Origin: Polyporus tsugae
Taxonomy: Eukaryota; Basidiomycota; Agaricomycetes; Polyporales; Polyporaceae
Assembly: GCA_024305745.1 (NCBI GenBank)
Contig: JAHRBS010000008.1
Coordinates: forward strand, 1,240,001 to 1,304,000
DNA: 64,000 nt
Direction: 5' to 3'
Part shown: positions 22,145 through 31,499 of the stretch, in pieces
Position numbering within the stretch: the stretch's first letter is position 1
Layout of the letters: every line of letters begins with the position of its first letter
Notes under the pieces: model-generated
What the model was told of the DNA's origin: nothing
The model's input: only the letters and a program-made list of their open reading frames with translations
The model's database searches: none
Translations under genes and position numbers: made by a program

Positions 22145-24535
22145 ATGGCAGCGCTTCACCACATGCCTCCGATAGAGATATTCGAGGCAGTTATCGACCA
22201 AGCCAGCGACGACACCGCTTCCCTACACCATCTTTCACTCACGTGCCATGCCTTATTGCTCCGCGCTCGATATCACCTTTTCAGCAGCATACTCCTTCAG
22301 ACTCCACAACGGGCGGAATCCTTCAGCCAGTTCCTCGACTCCCACCCGTGGGTTCTCCCCCTCGTCCGGAAACTTGTCCATTCCACATTTGTTCCCATCA
22401 ACGACACTCACCCAACCGTCCGCACGCTCGACGTCGTTCCTTTACACCTCCTCTCCCGACTTCCAAACCTGCGCACGTGGGAGATGGGAATGGCAGGGAC
22501 TAAGCGTCGTTCGGAGGCGGCAGCTTGGCTCTCGTGCCGTGGCTGTGCGCTATCGAGCTACCAGAGCTACAGCAGTGACGTCCGGAACTTGGAGCTGGCG
22601 TACGTCACCTTCGAGGACATATCCGACTTCATAGGGCTGGTCTCGGCGTTCACCTGCATCCATAACCTAACCTGTTCCCACATTTGGATAAAGTCCTCGA
22701 TGGAGGCGGCTCCGCACGGCTCGGAGACGGACACCCTTGGCCGTTCGATGCAGATGAGAAGCTTGCGGGTGAGTATGCTCGAAGATCTCTTGTGAGGTGC
22801 ATGGAGCGAGCCGCTGAAACACTGATTTTCGAAGTTCAGCACAACTGTGGACATTCGTGCAGTCGCGTACTTGCTGGAGTCGAGTCGGACTATACTCAGT
22901 AACCTTGTCTTCACTCTTGACTCGCATCCATCCGATGATTATTTCGGTGAGGCATTCGAATTCTCTCCCATATCACAGCATCCTGATGACGTTAACAGAA
23001 CGGTTGCAATCGGTGATGAGTTCGCTCTCGCAGCTCTCCTCGTTGATGTTTGTCATCCCGTCTGCGGCAATCTCTTGGGATGATGAAGCGAGTTTCTTGC
23101 GCTGCATTCGCTCTGCCACGAGGATCATCGAGAGCGTCAAGAGTGTCTGTGCGCAAGACGTGCGGGTAGAGTTCAAGCTGGATCCCATCGCGAGCCTCGG
23201 TTGCTCTTTGTCCTCCGGTGCTCGGTCGTTGGAGGCGTGCGAGGCGTTGGAAGAGGCACTCCTGACCTTCCCTCGCCCTCGCATTCTGTTCCATGATGCC
23301 GTCACCATGCGCAGGACGGGAAGATGGGACTTCTGGTCTGCGACCATAAAGCGCGCATTTCCGAGGCTGAACGAGCGCGGGTTCCTTTCCTTTCCACATC
23401 GTAAGTCCTGTTTACTACACTATTCTTGCCAAAAGCAACTGACGGCGCGCACGGTTCAGCCAAATCGGACATTTCAGGCTCAGTTGGCCACGAAGCAGCC
23501 GTGAGATGCTTAGAAACCTCTCTCCACGGCCAATGTGTAGTGACCGCCTCCGAGGACGGGACCATCATTGTCTGGGACGCGGAGCGGGGCACGGTCGTAC
23601 AGGAGTGGTTCGCACACAAGCGAGGTGTCCGTGCCCTTGCACTGTCTCCGGATGGACGGCGACTCGTATCGATGGGTGGAAGGGACAAGACACTCACAGT
23701 ATGGGACATCAGCAACGGCGTCCAGCAAGCTGTCGTACTTGAGGGCCATACGAAATCCGTCACTGCCTGCGCCTGGTCACCCGATGGTTTACTGATTGCA
23801 TCGGCCTCTGCAGAGGGGACGGTGCGTGTCTGGGATGCTCACACATTCGAGCAGCGCGATCTGCTTGACGATCCGGGGTACATCTCCGGATTTCATCGCA
23901 TCCAGTTCTCTCCCGACTCGCGCCATCTAGCATGGACCGCTCTACCACCCAGCACGTGGTGTGGATGCACAATCTGGAGCCCGCTCACGGGGGAGCAGCC
24001 GAAGAGGGTTCCTTCGCACCCGACCGATGGAGGTGTGCTACCCGTCAAAGTGTTCTCTTTCGACCCGGAGAGCAGGCGCATTGTCACAGCCCATGGGGGC
24101 AGGAACGCCGAGAACGTCGTTCGAATCTGGGACGTCGCGACTGGCGCCCCGCTCGCTGCGCTGGCGGGACATACGATGCTAGTGACAGATTTTTCATTCT
24201 CTCCGGATGGCAGATCCGTTCTGTCCGCTTCGTGCGACGGTTCCGCGAAGATCTGGGATGCGGAGCAAGGGAGAGAAACGGTCTTGCTTGAGGGAGGCGA
24301 GTTCGTGATTATGCAAGCAAGGTTTTCTCCTGACGGGAAGTATGTTGCCACCGCGTCGCGGGGAAATGTGGTCCAGGTGTGGAGGACGGGCGACGGCTCG
24401 TGTGCCGCGGTATTTACTGAGCACGGGGCGAGTGCGATGCACGTAGCGTTCTCTTTGGATAGCGAATACTTGACTTCCGGTGATCTGGATGGAGTAGTCT
24501 ATATCCGTCGTCTGTCCCACTTCATCGGACACTGA
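22145..24535 (+). CDS. F-box/WD40 protein, array copy 2
   Basis: Exons 22145-22768, 22835-22946, 22999-23400 and 23460-24535; 737 residues. Exons 2, 3 and 4 have exactly the lengths of the other copies (112, 402 and 1076 nt) and the same phases. Start MAALHHMPPIEIFEAV; F-box-like motif at about 7-50, LRR-like region, then eight WD40 blades. Differences from copies 1 and 3 cluster: residues near 117-135 (GTKRRSEAAAWLSCRGCALS) and in blades 3-4 (AEGTVRVWDAHT, GYISGFHRI) are private to this copy. All frames are open, so it looks functional. Confidence 0.85.
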
Positions 24536-25008
24536 TCCTATACCATGAGTCAACATCCTGTACTTGTTCTGCGAGTGTAGGTTATGTACTGCTAGATTAC
24601 ATACTGCTAGATATAGACCTTCGAGTCTTAGGGAACGTTTGTCAGCTGGAAGTAGTATCGGCTAGAATGTGTTGGCCACTGGCAGGACCAGGTACGTATT
24701 TTTTTATACCAGCACTGAGCCGCGCGTCCCAGTACTGGTATGGACTACGATATTGTCGGGGATGGATTTGAGCGTTGCTTGCGACTTGGAGTGGGGCTAC
24801 GAGCTGCGGGGTGACAGGTGGCCTATAAATTTCGGATCACTTCCGAATCATATGCATGTAGTACGTCGGAGCGCCAGCAGTCCCACAACTGTTGCACGAA
24901 TAGTTTGCACCGCTTCTGCCCTTGTATCTCTCCCCTGCCAGTGCATGACTACTGGCGAGATGAAATCCTCCCTTGGCATCGGGGACCTCCAAGTGTAACG
25001 ACCTCTCT
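24536..25008. repeat. Array tail repeat, copy 2
   Basis: This is the same tail as after copy 1, up to about 24850 (GGGAACGTTTGTCAGC, the T-run and a shared CATATGCA stretch). About 150 bp leading into relic B follow. Confidence 0.65.
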
Positions 25009-26080
25009 ATGGAGTTCCCGGTTCAATCCATACTTCCGATAGCTGAGATATTTGAAGCCGTACTCATCGACCAAGCCAGGGACAACGCTGCTTCCCTAGT
25101 ACGTGATCTCTCGCTCACTTGAATGCACATGCCGCGCATTCTTACCCCGTGTTCGCTACAATCCTTTCAGCAACATACTCATTTAGACGGTACAACAGAT
25201 GGAGTCCTCCCGCGAGTTCCTCGATTCATGCCCGTGGCTTCTCCCTCTCGTGCACAATGTTTCCCTTGCCATATTCGTTTCCATCGACAACGCCATCCCG
25301 AACATCCGCGTGCTCGACGTCGTTCCTGTCCTCTCCCGACTTCTAAATCGGCGTGCGTGGAAGATGGAATTGAAAGGATTCAAACGCGGTCCGGAGACGG
25401 TGCAGGCTTGGCTCTCGCTCTACCGCTCTGCGCTATCATGTTACTAGTACCAGAGATATGGCTGCCGCATCCGGAACCTGGAGTTGGTCTATATCCTCTA
25501 TATCTCCTTCCAGGAGATATCCGACCTCATAGGACTGTCTTGGCGCCGACAGGCTTGGATAGCCTAACCTGTTCCCGCATTTGGTTTCGGACGGCGAAGG
25601 GATACGAAATCTCCCTGCAAAGCCCGGAGACGAACGCGTGTGCTGAATCACTCCGAATCAAAAGTTTGCACGTGAGTTTTCAAGTTTCTTAACGACTCGG
25701 CAGTGTCTATGACGCGCTCTGCTGAAAGCCTGTTTTTCGAAGGTCGGCACATCTTCAGACACTGGCATTCGTGCAGTCAAGTACTTACCTGCTGGACTCG
25801 AGTCAGGCTACGCTCAATAACCTGGCCCTGATTCTCGATGAAGGCCACTATTCCAAATCTCCGGGTGAGGCATCATCCGACTCGGAACTCACCCAGACCT
25901 GACCCTGTGTCCTAATAACTCGACCAGAACAGTTGCCAGAAAGGTGGCTGCTTCGGCTTTCGCAGGTGTCATCATTGACGCTCATAATCCCATGCGTGGG
26001 CATCTTCTGGGAGGACTAATGTGCGTCACCAGCCTAAGGTGGCACCAGTGGGAAGTCTCGTATTATCACTATCTCGATAA
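25009..26080 (+). pseudogene. Decayed F-box/LRR relic B
   Basis: An ATG at 25009 opens an F-box-like N-terminus (AEIFEAVLIDQARDNAASLV) with one extra codon. It is stopped by TGA at 25120-25122, where the intact genes have the Cys codon of LSLTCHA. The rest of exon 1 is still alignable in shifted frames (25170-25690), followed by an exon 2 counterpart (25775-25860). Most of exon 3 is deleted; the sequence jumps to the spacer shared with relic A (AAGTCTCG...TAAGGCGCTTAG). No WD40 part. Confidence 0.7.
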
Positions 26081-26248
26081 GGCGCTTAGTAGGGGAGATG
26101 GTAACTTCGCAAGCTCCCACACAACCGCGACCAGACCGCGACTCACAACGAGCGTCCGGCTTGATCTCCCCCTCCACATACGACGACAGGACAGAATCCT
26201 CTTTGTCCTGTAATCACGGAATTCCCCATCTACTGTATCCAGCACTCT

Positions 26249-28639
26249 ATGGCAGCGCTTCACCACATGCCTCCGATAGAGATATTCGAGGCAGTTATCG
26301 ACCAAGCCAGCGACGACACCACTTCCCTACGCCATCTCTCCCTCACATGCCACGCCTTCCTGCTCCGTGCTCGATATCATCTTTTCAGCAGCATACTCCT
26401 TCAGACTCCACAACGGGCGGAATCCTTCAGCCAGTTCCTCGACTCACACCCGTGGGTTCTCCCCCTCGTGCGGAACATTGTCCATTCCACCTTTGTTCCC
26501 ATCAGCGAGTCCCACCTAACCGTCTGCATGCTCGATGTCATCCCTTTGCACCTCCTATCCCGACTTCCAAACCTGCGCACGTGGGAGATGGGAATGGCAG
26601 GGATTGAGCGTCGTTTGGAGGCGGGGGCTTGGCTCTCGTGCCATGGCTCTGAGCTATCGAGCTACCAGAGCTACAGCAGCGACGTCCGGAATCTGGAGCT
26701 GGCGTACGTCCCCTTCGAGGACATATCCGACTTCATCGGGCTGGTCTCGGCGTTCACCGGCATCTGTAACCTAACCTGTTCCTGCATTTGGATCAAGTCC
26801 TCGATGGAGGCGGCTCCGCACGGCTTGGAGACGGACACGATTGCCCGATCGATGCAGATGAGAAGCTTGCGGGTGAGTATGCTCGAAGATCTCTTGTGAG
26901 GTGCATGGAGCGAGCCGCTGAAACACTGATTTTCGAAGTTCAGCACAACTGTGGACATTCGTGCAGCCACGTACCTGCTGAACTCGAGTCGGACTATACT
27001 CAGTAACCTCGTCTTCACCTTTGACTCGCACCCATCCGATGATTATTTCGGTGAGGCATTCGAATTCTCTCCCATATCACAGCGTCCTGATGACCTTGAC
27101 AGAACGGTTGCAATCGGTGATGAGTTCGCTCTCGCAGCTCTCCTCGTTGATGCTTGTCATCCCGTCTGCGGCAATCTCTTGGGAGGATGAAGCGAGTTTC
27201 TTGTGCCGCATTCGCTCTGCCACGAGGATCATCGAGAGCGTCAAGAGTGTCTGTGCGCAAGACGTGCGGGTAGAGTTCAAGCTGGATCCCATCGCGAGCC
27301 TCGGTTGCTCTTTGTCCTCCGGTGTTAGATCACTAGAGGCGTCCAGAGCGTTGGATGAGGCACTCCTGACCTTCCCTCGCCCTCGCATTCTGTTCCATGA
27401 TGCCGTCACCATGCGCAGGACGGGAAGATGGGACTTCTGGTCTGCGACCATAAAGCGCGCATTTCCGAGGCTGAACGAGCGCGGGTTCCTTTCCTTTCCA
27501 CATCGTAAGTCCTGTTTACTACACTATTCTTGCCAAAAGCAACTGACGGCGCGCACGGTTCAGCCAAATCGGACATTTCAGGCTCAGTTGGCCACGAAGC
27601 AGCCGTGAGATGCTTAGAAACCTCTCTCCACGGCCAATGTGTAGTGACCGCCTCCGAGGACGGGACCATCATTGTCTGGGACGCGGAGCGGGGCACGGTC
27701 GTACAGGAGTGGTTCGCACACAAGCGAGGTGTCCGTGCCCTTGCACTGTCTCCGGATGGACGGCGACTCGTATCGATGGGTGGAAGGGACAAGACACTCA
27801 CAGTATGGGACATCAGCAACGGTGTCCAGCAAGCTGTCGTACTTGAGGGCCATACGAAATCCGTCACCGCCTGCGCTTGGTCTCCGGATGGCGTACTGAT
27901 TGCATCGGCCTCTGCGGACGGGACGGTGCGCGTCTGGGATGCTGAGACGTTCGAGCAGCGTGATCTGCTTGACGATCCGGGGTACATCTTCGGATTTCAT
28001 CGCATGCAGTTCTCTCCCGACTCGCGCTATCTAGCATGGACGGCTCGACCACCTAGAACATGGGATGGATGCACAATCTGGAGCCCGCTCACGGGGGAGC
28101 AGCCGAAGAGGGTTCCTTCGCACCCGACCGATGGAGGTGTGCTACCCGTCAAAGTGTTCTCTTTCGACCCGGAGAGCAGACGCATTGTCACAGCCCATGG
28201 GGGCACGAGCTCCGAGAACGTCATTCGAATCTGGGACGTCGCGACTGGCGCCGCGCTCGCTGCGCTGGCGGGACATACGATGCTAGTGACGGATGTTTCA
28301 TTCTCTCCGGATGGCAGATCCGTTCTGTCCGCTTCGTGCGACGGTTCCGCGAAGATCTGGGATGCGGAGCAAGGGAGAGAAACGGTCTTGCTTGAGGGAG
28401 GCGAGTTCGTGATTATGCAAGCAAGGTTTTCTCCTGACGGGAAGTATGTTGCCACCGCGTCGCGGGGAAATGTGGTCCAGGTGTGGAGGACGGGCGACGG
28501 TTCGTGTGCCGCGGTATTTACTGAGCACGGGGCGAGTGCGATGCACGTAGCGTTCTCTTTGGATAGCGAATACTTGGCTTCCGGTGATCTGGATGGAGTA
28601 GTCTGTATCCGTAGTTTGTCACGCTTCGTGGGGTGCTGA
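26249..28639 (+). CDS. F-box/WD40 protein, array copy 3
   Basis: Exons 26249-26872, 26939-27050, 27103-27504 and 27564-28639; 737 residues with the same architecture as copies 1 and 2. It is a mosaic. The stretch GIERRLEAGAWLSCHGSELS in exon 1 follows copy 1. The end of exon 1, its intron, exon 2 and the start of exon 3 (RLQSVMSSLSQLSS) follow copy 2. LEASRAL in exon 3 and ASADGTVRVWDAETFEQ in blade 3 follow copy 1 again, and blades 7-8 follow copy 2. The C-terminus ends SLSRFVGC instead of FIGH. All frames are open. Confidence 0.85.
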
Positions 28640-28893
28640 TCTCATTCCATTCGGAGTTGACATCCTGTACTCCTACTTCAAGCATAGATCACATCCTGTA
28701 CTTAGATATGGACCTTCGAGTCTTGGGGAACGTTCGCCAGCCGGGAGTGTCGTCGCCTAGAATGTGCCAGCCAGAACTAGTTACGGTACACTTTTACCAG
28801 CTAGCAGCCGTGATAATGGACCATGATGTCGGAAGAGGCGGCGGCGTTTAAAGCTTACTGAGGATAGGGTGATCAGCGTCTTGCGTGTATACG
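28640..28893. repeat. Array tail repeat, copy 3 (diverged)
   Basis: It contains the CTTCGAGTCTTGGGGAACGTTCGCCAGCC block and a CCAGCTAGCAGCCGTG block in the same order as the other two tails, with more substitutions. Confidence 0.6.
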
Positions 28894-28992
28894 TACGGTG
28901 TAGCCTTCTCACCGGATTGTAAATATTTAATTTCTGGGGATATGGGTGGGCTACTGTACATCCGTTGTTTGTCAAGCTTAGTAGGGCATTGA
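28894..28992 (+). pseudogene. 3' relic of a fourth WD40 copy
   Basis: One frame reads GVAFSPDCKYLISGDMGGLL, then YIRCLSSLVGH and a stop (TGA 28990-28992). This aligns residue by residue with the last blade of the intact copies (for example VAFSLDSEYLTSGDLDGVVY and the C-terminus RRLSHFIGH). Nothing upstream of this blade remains. It shows that the array once extended further 3'. Confidence 0.75.
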
Positions 28993-29259
28993 TACCAGAC
29001 CGTTCTTTCTGTACTCATAGTACTAGCAGCACTAATACTTCAAGACAGTATGATAACTCAGCTTCGGCGCCGCTCGGACGCCCACCGGTTATCAGCTCTG
29101 CATGTAATTAAGAACCCCTCCGAGAATTTCTTGCTACACCGAGAAGGGATTCGCGATCACGCATTGGGTGTGCATTGATGCAGTGGAACGGCGAATTAAT
29201 GGTGGGTATAACTAGCATCGCCGTTACACTTCCAACGTTCCTTGTTAGTATCACTGCAA
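28993..29259. other. Spacer between array and PPCS gene
   Basis: This is the 3' flank of the PPCS gene on the minus strand and the outer edge of the array. No gene is seen. Confidence 0.4.
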
Positions 29260-30725
29260 TCATACAACGGTCCTCGCACCGCCGTCGACCCACCGCCCAT
29301 GTCTCCTCACAAGCTCCGTGACGATGTCCTCCTCGATCTCCCTGTGCGGGTTCTGCTCCAGGTCTATCCGCAACCACGCCTCCTCGTACTCCACCGGCAC
29401 CGGCGCCAAAGAGGATGCCGATGTGGATGTAGATGTAGATATAGATGTGGGAGGCAGAGACGCGGCTGGAGACTTGCGTGAGACGAGCACGACCTCAAAC
29501 TTGCGCCGGTGGAGATCGTTCCCGATGACGACCTGGTGGCCGTACCGCGCGAGCGCCTGGCACGCCTTCGGGATGAGGAGGTCCTCGTCCGTCTCGAGCT
29601 GCATGGACCGGTCCCATCAGACGATTGGACGGCGGGCGGGGAGAAGGGGGGGGGGATGAGACGGGGAGCACGGGGGAGAGCGCGCACCTTGAATGATACG
29701 ATGAAGCCCTCGCGCGTCCACTCGGCCACGAGCGGCTTAAGGATCTTGGGCACCTGGTCCATCTCGATGTGCAGGCTGCCCTTGCCGGACTGGATCTTGT
29801 GCACCGACTGTCCGGCCAAACGACCGTGAGCACGGGAAGCGGGATCCCAAGGTGCGAGTTAGAGAGAATGGATACGCACCATCTTCTGCCGCGGGAGGAA
29901 GAAGTCGCTGACCGCTGCGGCGAGGTAGAACAGACAGCTGCGCCCGAGTACGCCCATCTCCTGGCTCACTGCGCGCAGGAGCCACAGGTAGTCGTTTACG
30001 GTGACGAAGGTGAGCGTGAGGAGCGTCCCCGCGCGCTGCACGGCCTTGTACGTCGATAGGACCTCGAGCAGCTGCGCGCGCTCGGCGGGGCGCACGGTGA
30101 TGTCTGGTGCCGTGGACGCGGATGCGGAGGGCTCGCTAACGTCGAGGAAGTCGAGGAAGGGGTGGGTGGAGTGGGAGTAGTGCCTGCTGAACGGCTGCAG
30201 GCTGAACTGCCGGTGCATGAAGATGACCGCATAGCCGGCCTTGAGGAAGTACTCGGCGGACGTCGCACCGCGCGTCCCTCCATCGGACGTCAGGACGCTT
30301 TCGCGGACTCAGGCATGGATAGATGGTGTTGTAGAGGACGCACCGGCACTGAAGTTATCCAAGAAGCGCACGCTAGGAGGGATCCCAGTCCGTCAGCCGA
30401 ACGCTGAGGAGGAGCTGGGACGCATGCTCACACATTGAGCTCGAGAGGCACTGTTGTCCCTCCACTCTGAGTTGTGGCATAGAGAGGGGGACGGACGTTG
30501 CGGATCAGCCACAATCGGTGCGGGGCAGGGAACGGTATGTCGAGATCAACGCACCGTCACGAGCACGACCTTCCGCCCCTCCTGCAGCTGCCTGCGCAAA
30601 AACTCCTTCACGTGCGCGACATCGTGTTCGAGCGATGGGGGTGGTGGTTGGGTTGCGAAGTACTTGTCTGCAGAGAAGGATTCGCCTGTGACGGGCTCGC
30701 CATCGGGCTGGGCGGATGTGACCAT
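29260..30725 (-). CDS. CAB2: Phosphopantothenate-cysteine ligase
   Basis: Minus-strand exons: 30725-30555, 30466-30432, 30372-30344, 30277-29880, 29807-29688 and 29598-29260; 363 residues. The enzyme joins cysteine to 4'-phosphopantothenate in CoA synthesis. The spliced frame gives LVTSGGTTVPLELNVVRFLD, then NFSAGTRGATSAEYF, the nucleotide-binding signature. YLAAAVSDFFLPRQKM is followed by SVHKIQSGKGSLHIEM. The end has ARYGHQVVIGNDLHRRKFEV. Two microexons of 35 and 29 nt encode the SGGTTVPLELNVVRFLDNFSA region, and their phases (2 and 1) are confirmed by the conserved protein. A Ser/Thr repeat (STSTSTSAS) interrupts the C-terminal part, inside a variable loop. Confidence 0.93.
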
Positions 30726-31108
30726 GCCTGATAGGATGGACGAGGATCTCTAGAGTCTACTGTCTAAGCGTATATGCGAAATGTCTCCCTAGTCGAGATG
30801 TGCAGGCTGTCCTGATCTGCGTGGGTAGGCGGGGGTGATGGGCGTGACCAGAAGGGGAACAGACACTCGAGCCTATTCTTGTTCTTGTGCGTCATCAGTG
30901 TTGTGTTGTAATTGCTTCTTACAGCACTGGGACCGACATATAGGGCACCTGCGTCAAAATTCTGGCTCGGTCTTTTGTCAGAATATTCTGGGCAGTATGT
31001 CGACGGATCAGAGGCATTGTCGACAAGACTCAGTAGACTGTAGACTGGGAGAGAGTGGATATTCGGCGGTGGAGATTTTCAACATTATGTAGATCTCAAC
31101 TTGCATAT
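30726..31108. other. Intergenic, PPCS promoter side
   Basis: Upstream of the PPCS start on the minus strand, and 5' flank of the tRNA gene. No coding frame. Confidence 0.4.
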
Positions 31109-31179
31109 GCATTAATGGGGTAGTGGTAACCTGGGTCGTTGCCATCGACCCGCCGGGGGTTCGATTCCCTCTTAATGCA
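31109..31179 (+). tRNA. tRNA-Gly (anticodon GCC)
   Basis: A 71-nt cloverleaf: acceptor stem GCATTAA/TTAATGC, D arm GGGGTAGTGGTAACCT, anticodon stem GGTCG/CGACC with loop TTGCCAT (anticodon GCC), 4-nt variable loop CGCC, T arm GGGGG TTCGATT CCCTC, discriminator A. The internal B box GGTTCGATTCC is present. No intron. Beyond the acceptor stem the flanks also pair (CATAT / ATATG). Confidence 0.9.
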
Positions 31180-31200
31180 TATGAAATCATTTCTGGTTCC

Positions 31201-31205
31201 TTTTT
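31201..31205 (+). terminator. Probable RNA polymerase III terminator
   Basis: A run of five T on the + strand starts 22 nt after the tRNA-Gly 3' end. It is the first T-run long enough for Pol III termination. Confidence 0.45.
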
Positions 31206-31452
31206 CTCCGCGAGGATGCGGGTTCGACATGCTTCATAACTTTGGGATGATCGTTTGAGGCTGAGAATGTCCTGAAGGTGCGGATGTTTCAGGACTGTTG
31301 TTGGCAACATGCATGAAGAAGCGGGTGGCAGTGCGAAGCGGGGTGTGTTTGTGGTGGCGGGGGAGGGAGGGCGCGTAATAACTCTTCCCTGGACGACCAC
31401 CTGGCTTGCTGGTTTTCACGCTGTTCACGTTCCAGAGCACCTTGCCTGAGGC

Positions 31453-31459
31453 TTAAATA
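31453..31459 (+). promoter_or_regulatory. TATA-like element of the Crh gene
   Basis: TTAAATA lies 41 bp before the ATG at 31500, followed by a pyrimidine-rich CCCTCGCTTACCCTCCC stretch. This is a common arrangement in strongly expressed fungal genes. Confidence 0.35.
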
Positions 31460-31499
31460 CCCTCGCTTACCCTCCCGGTCACTTCTCCATCAATCCATA

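Noticed and set aside
18456..28992. Array as NLR/HNWD-type incompatibility genes
   Set aside because: There is no NACHT or NB-ARC nucleotide-binding domain and no HET domain, and the blades are diverged from each other rather than near-identical repeats.
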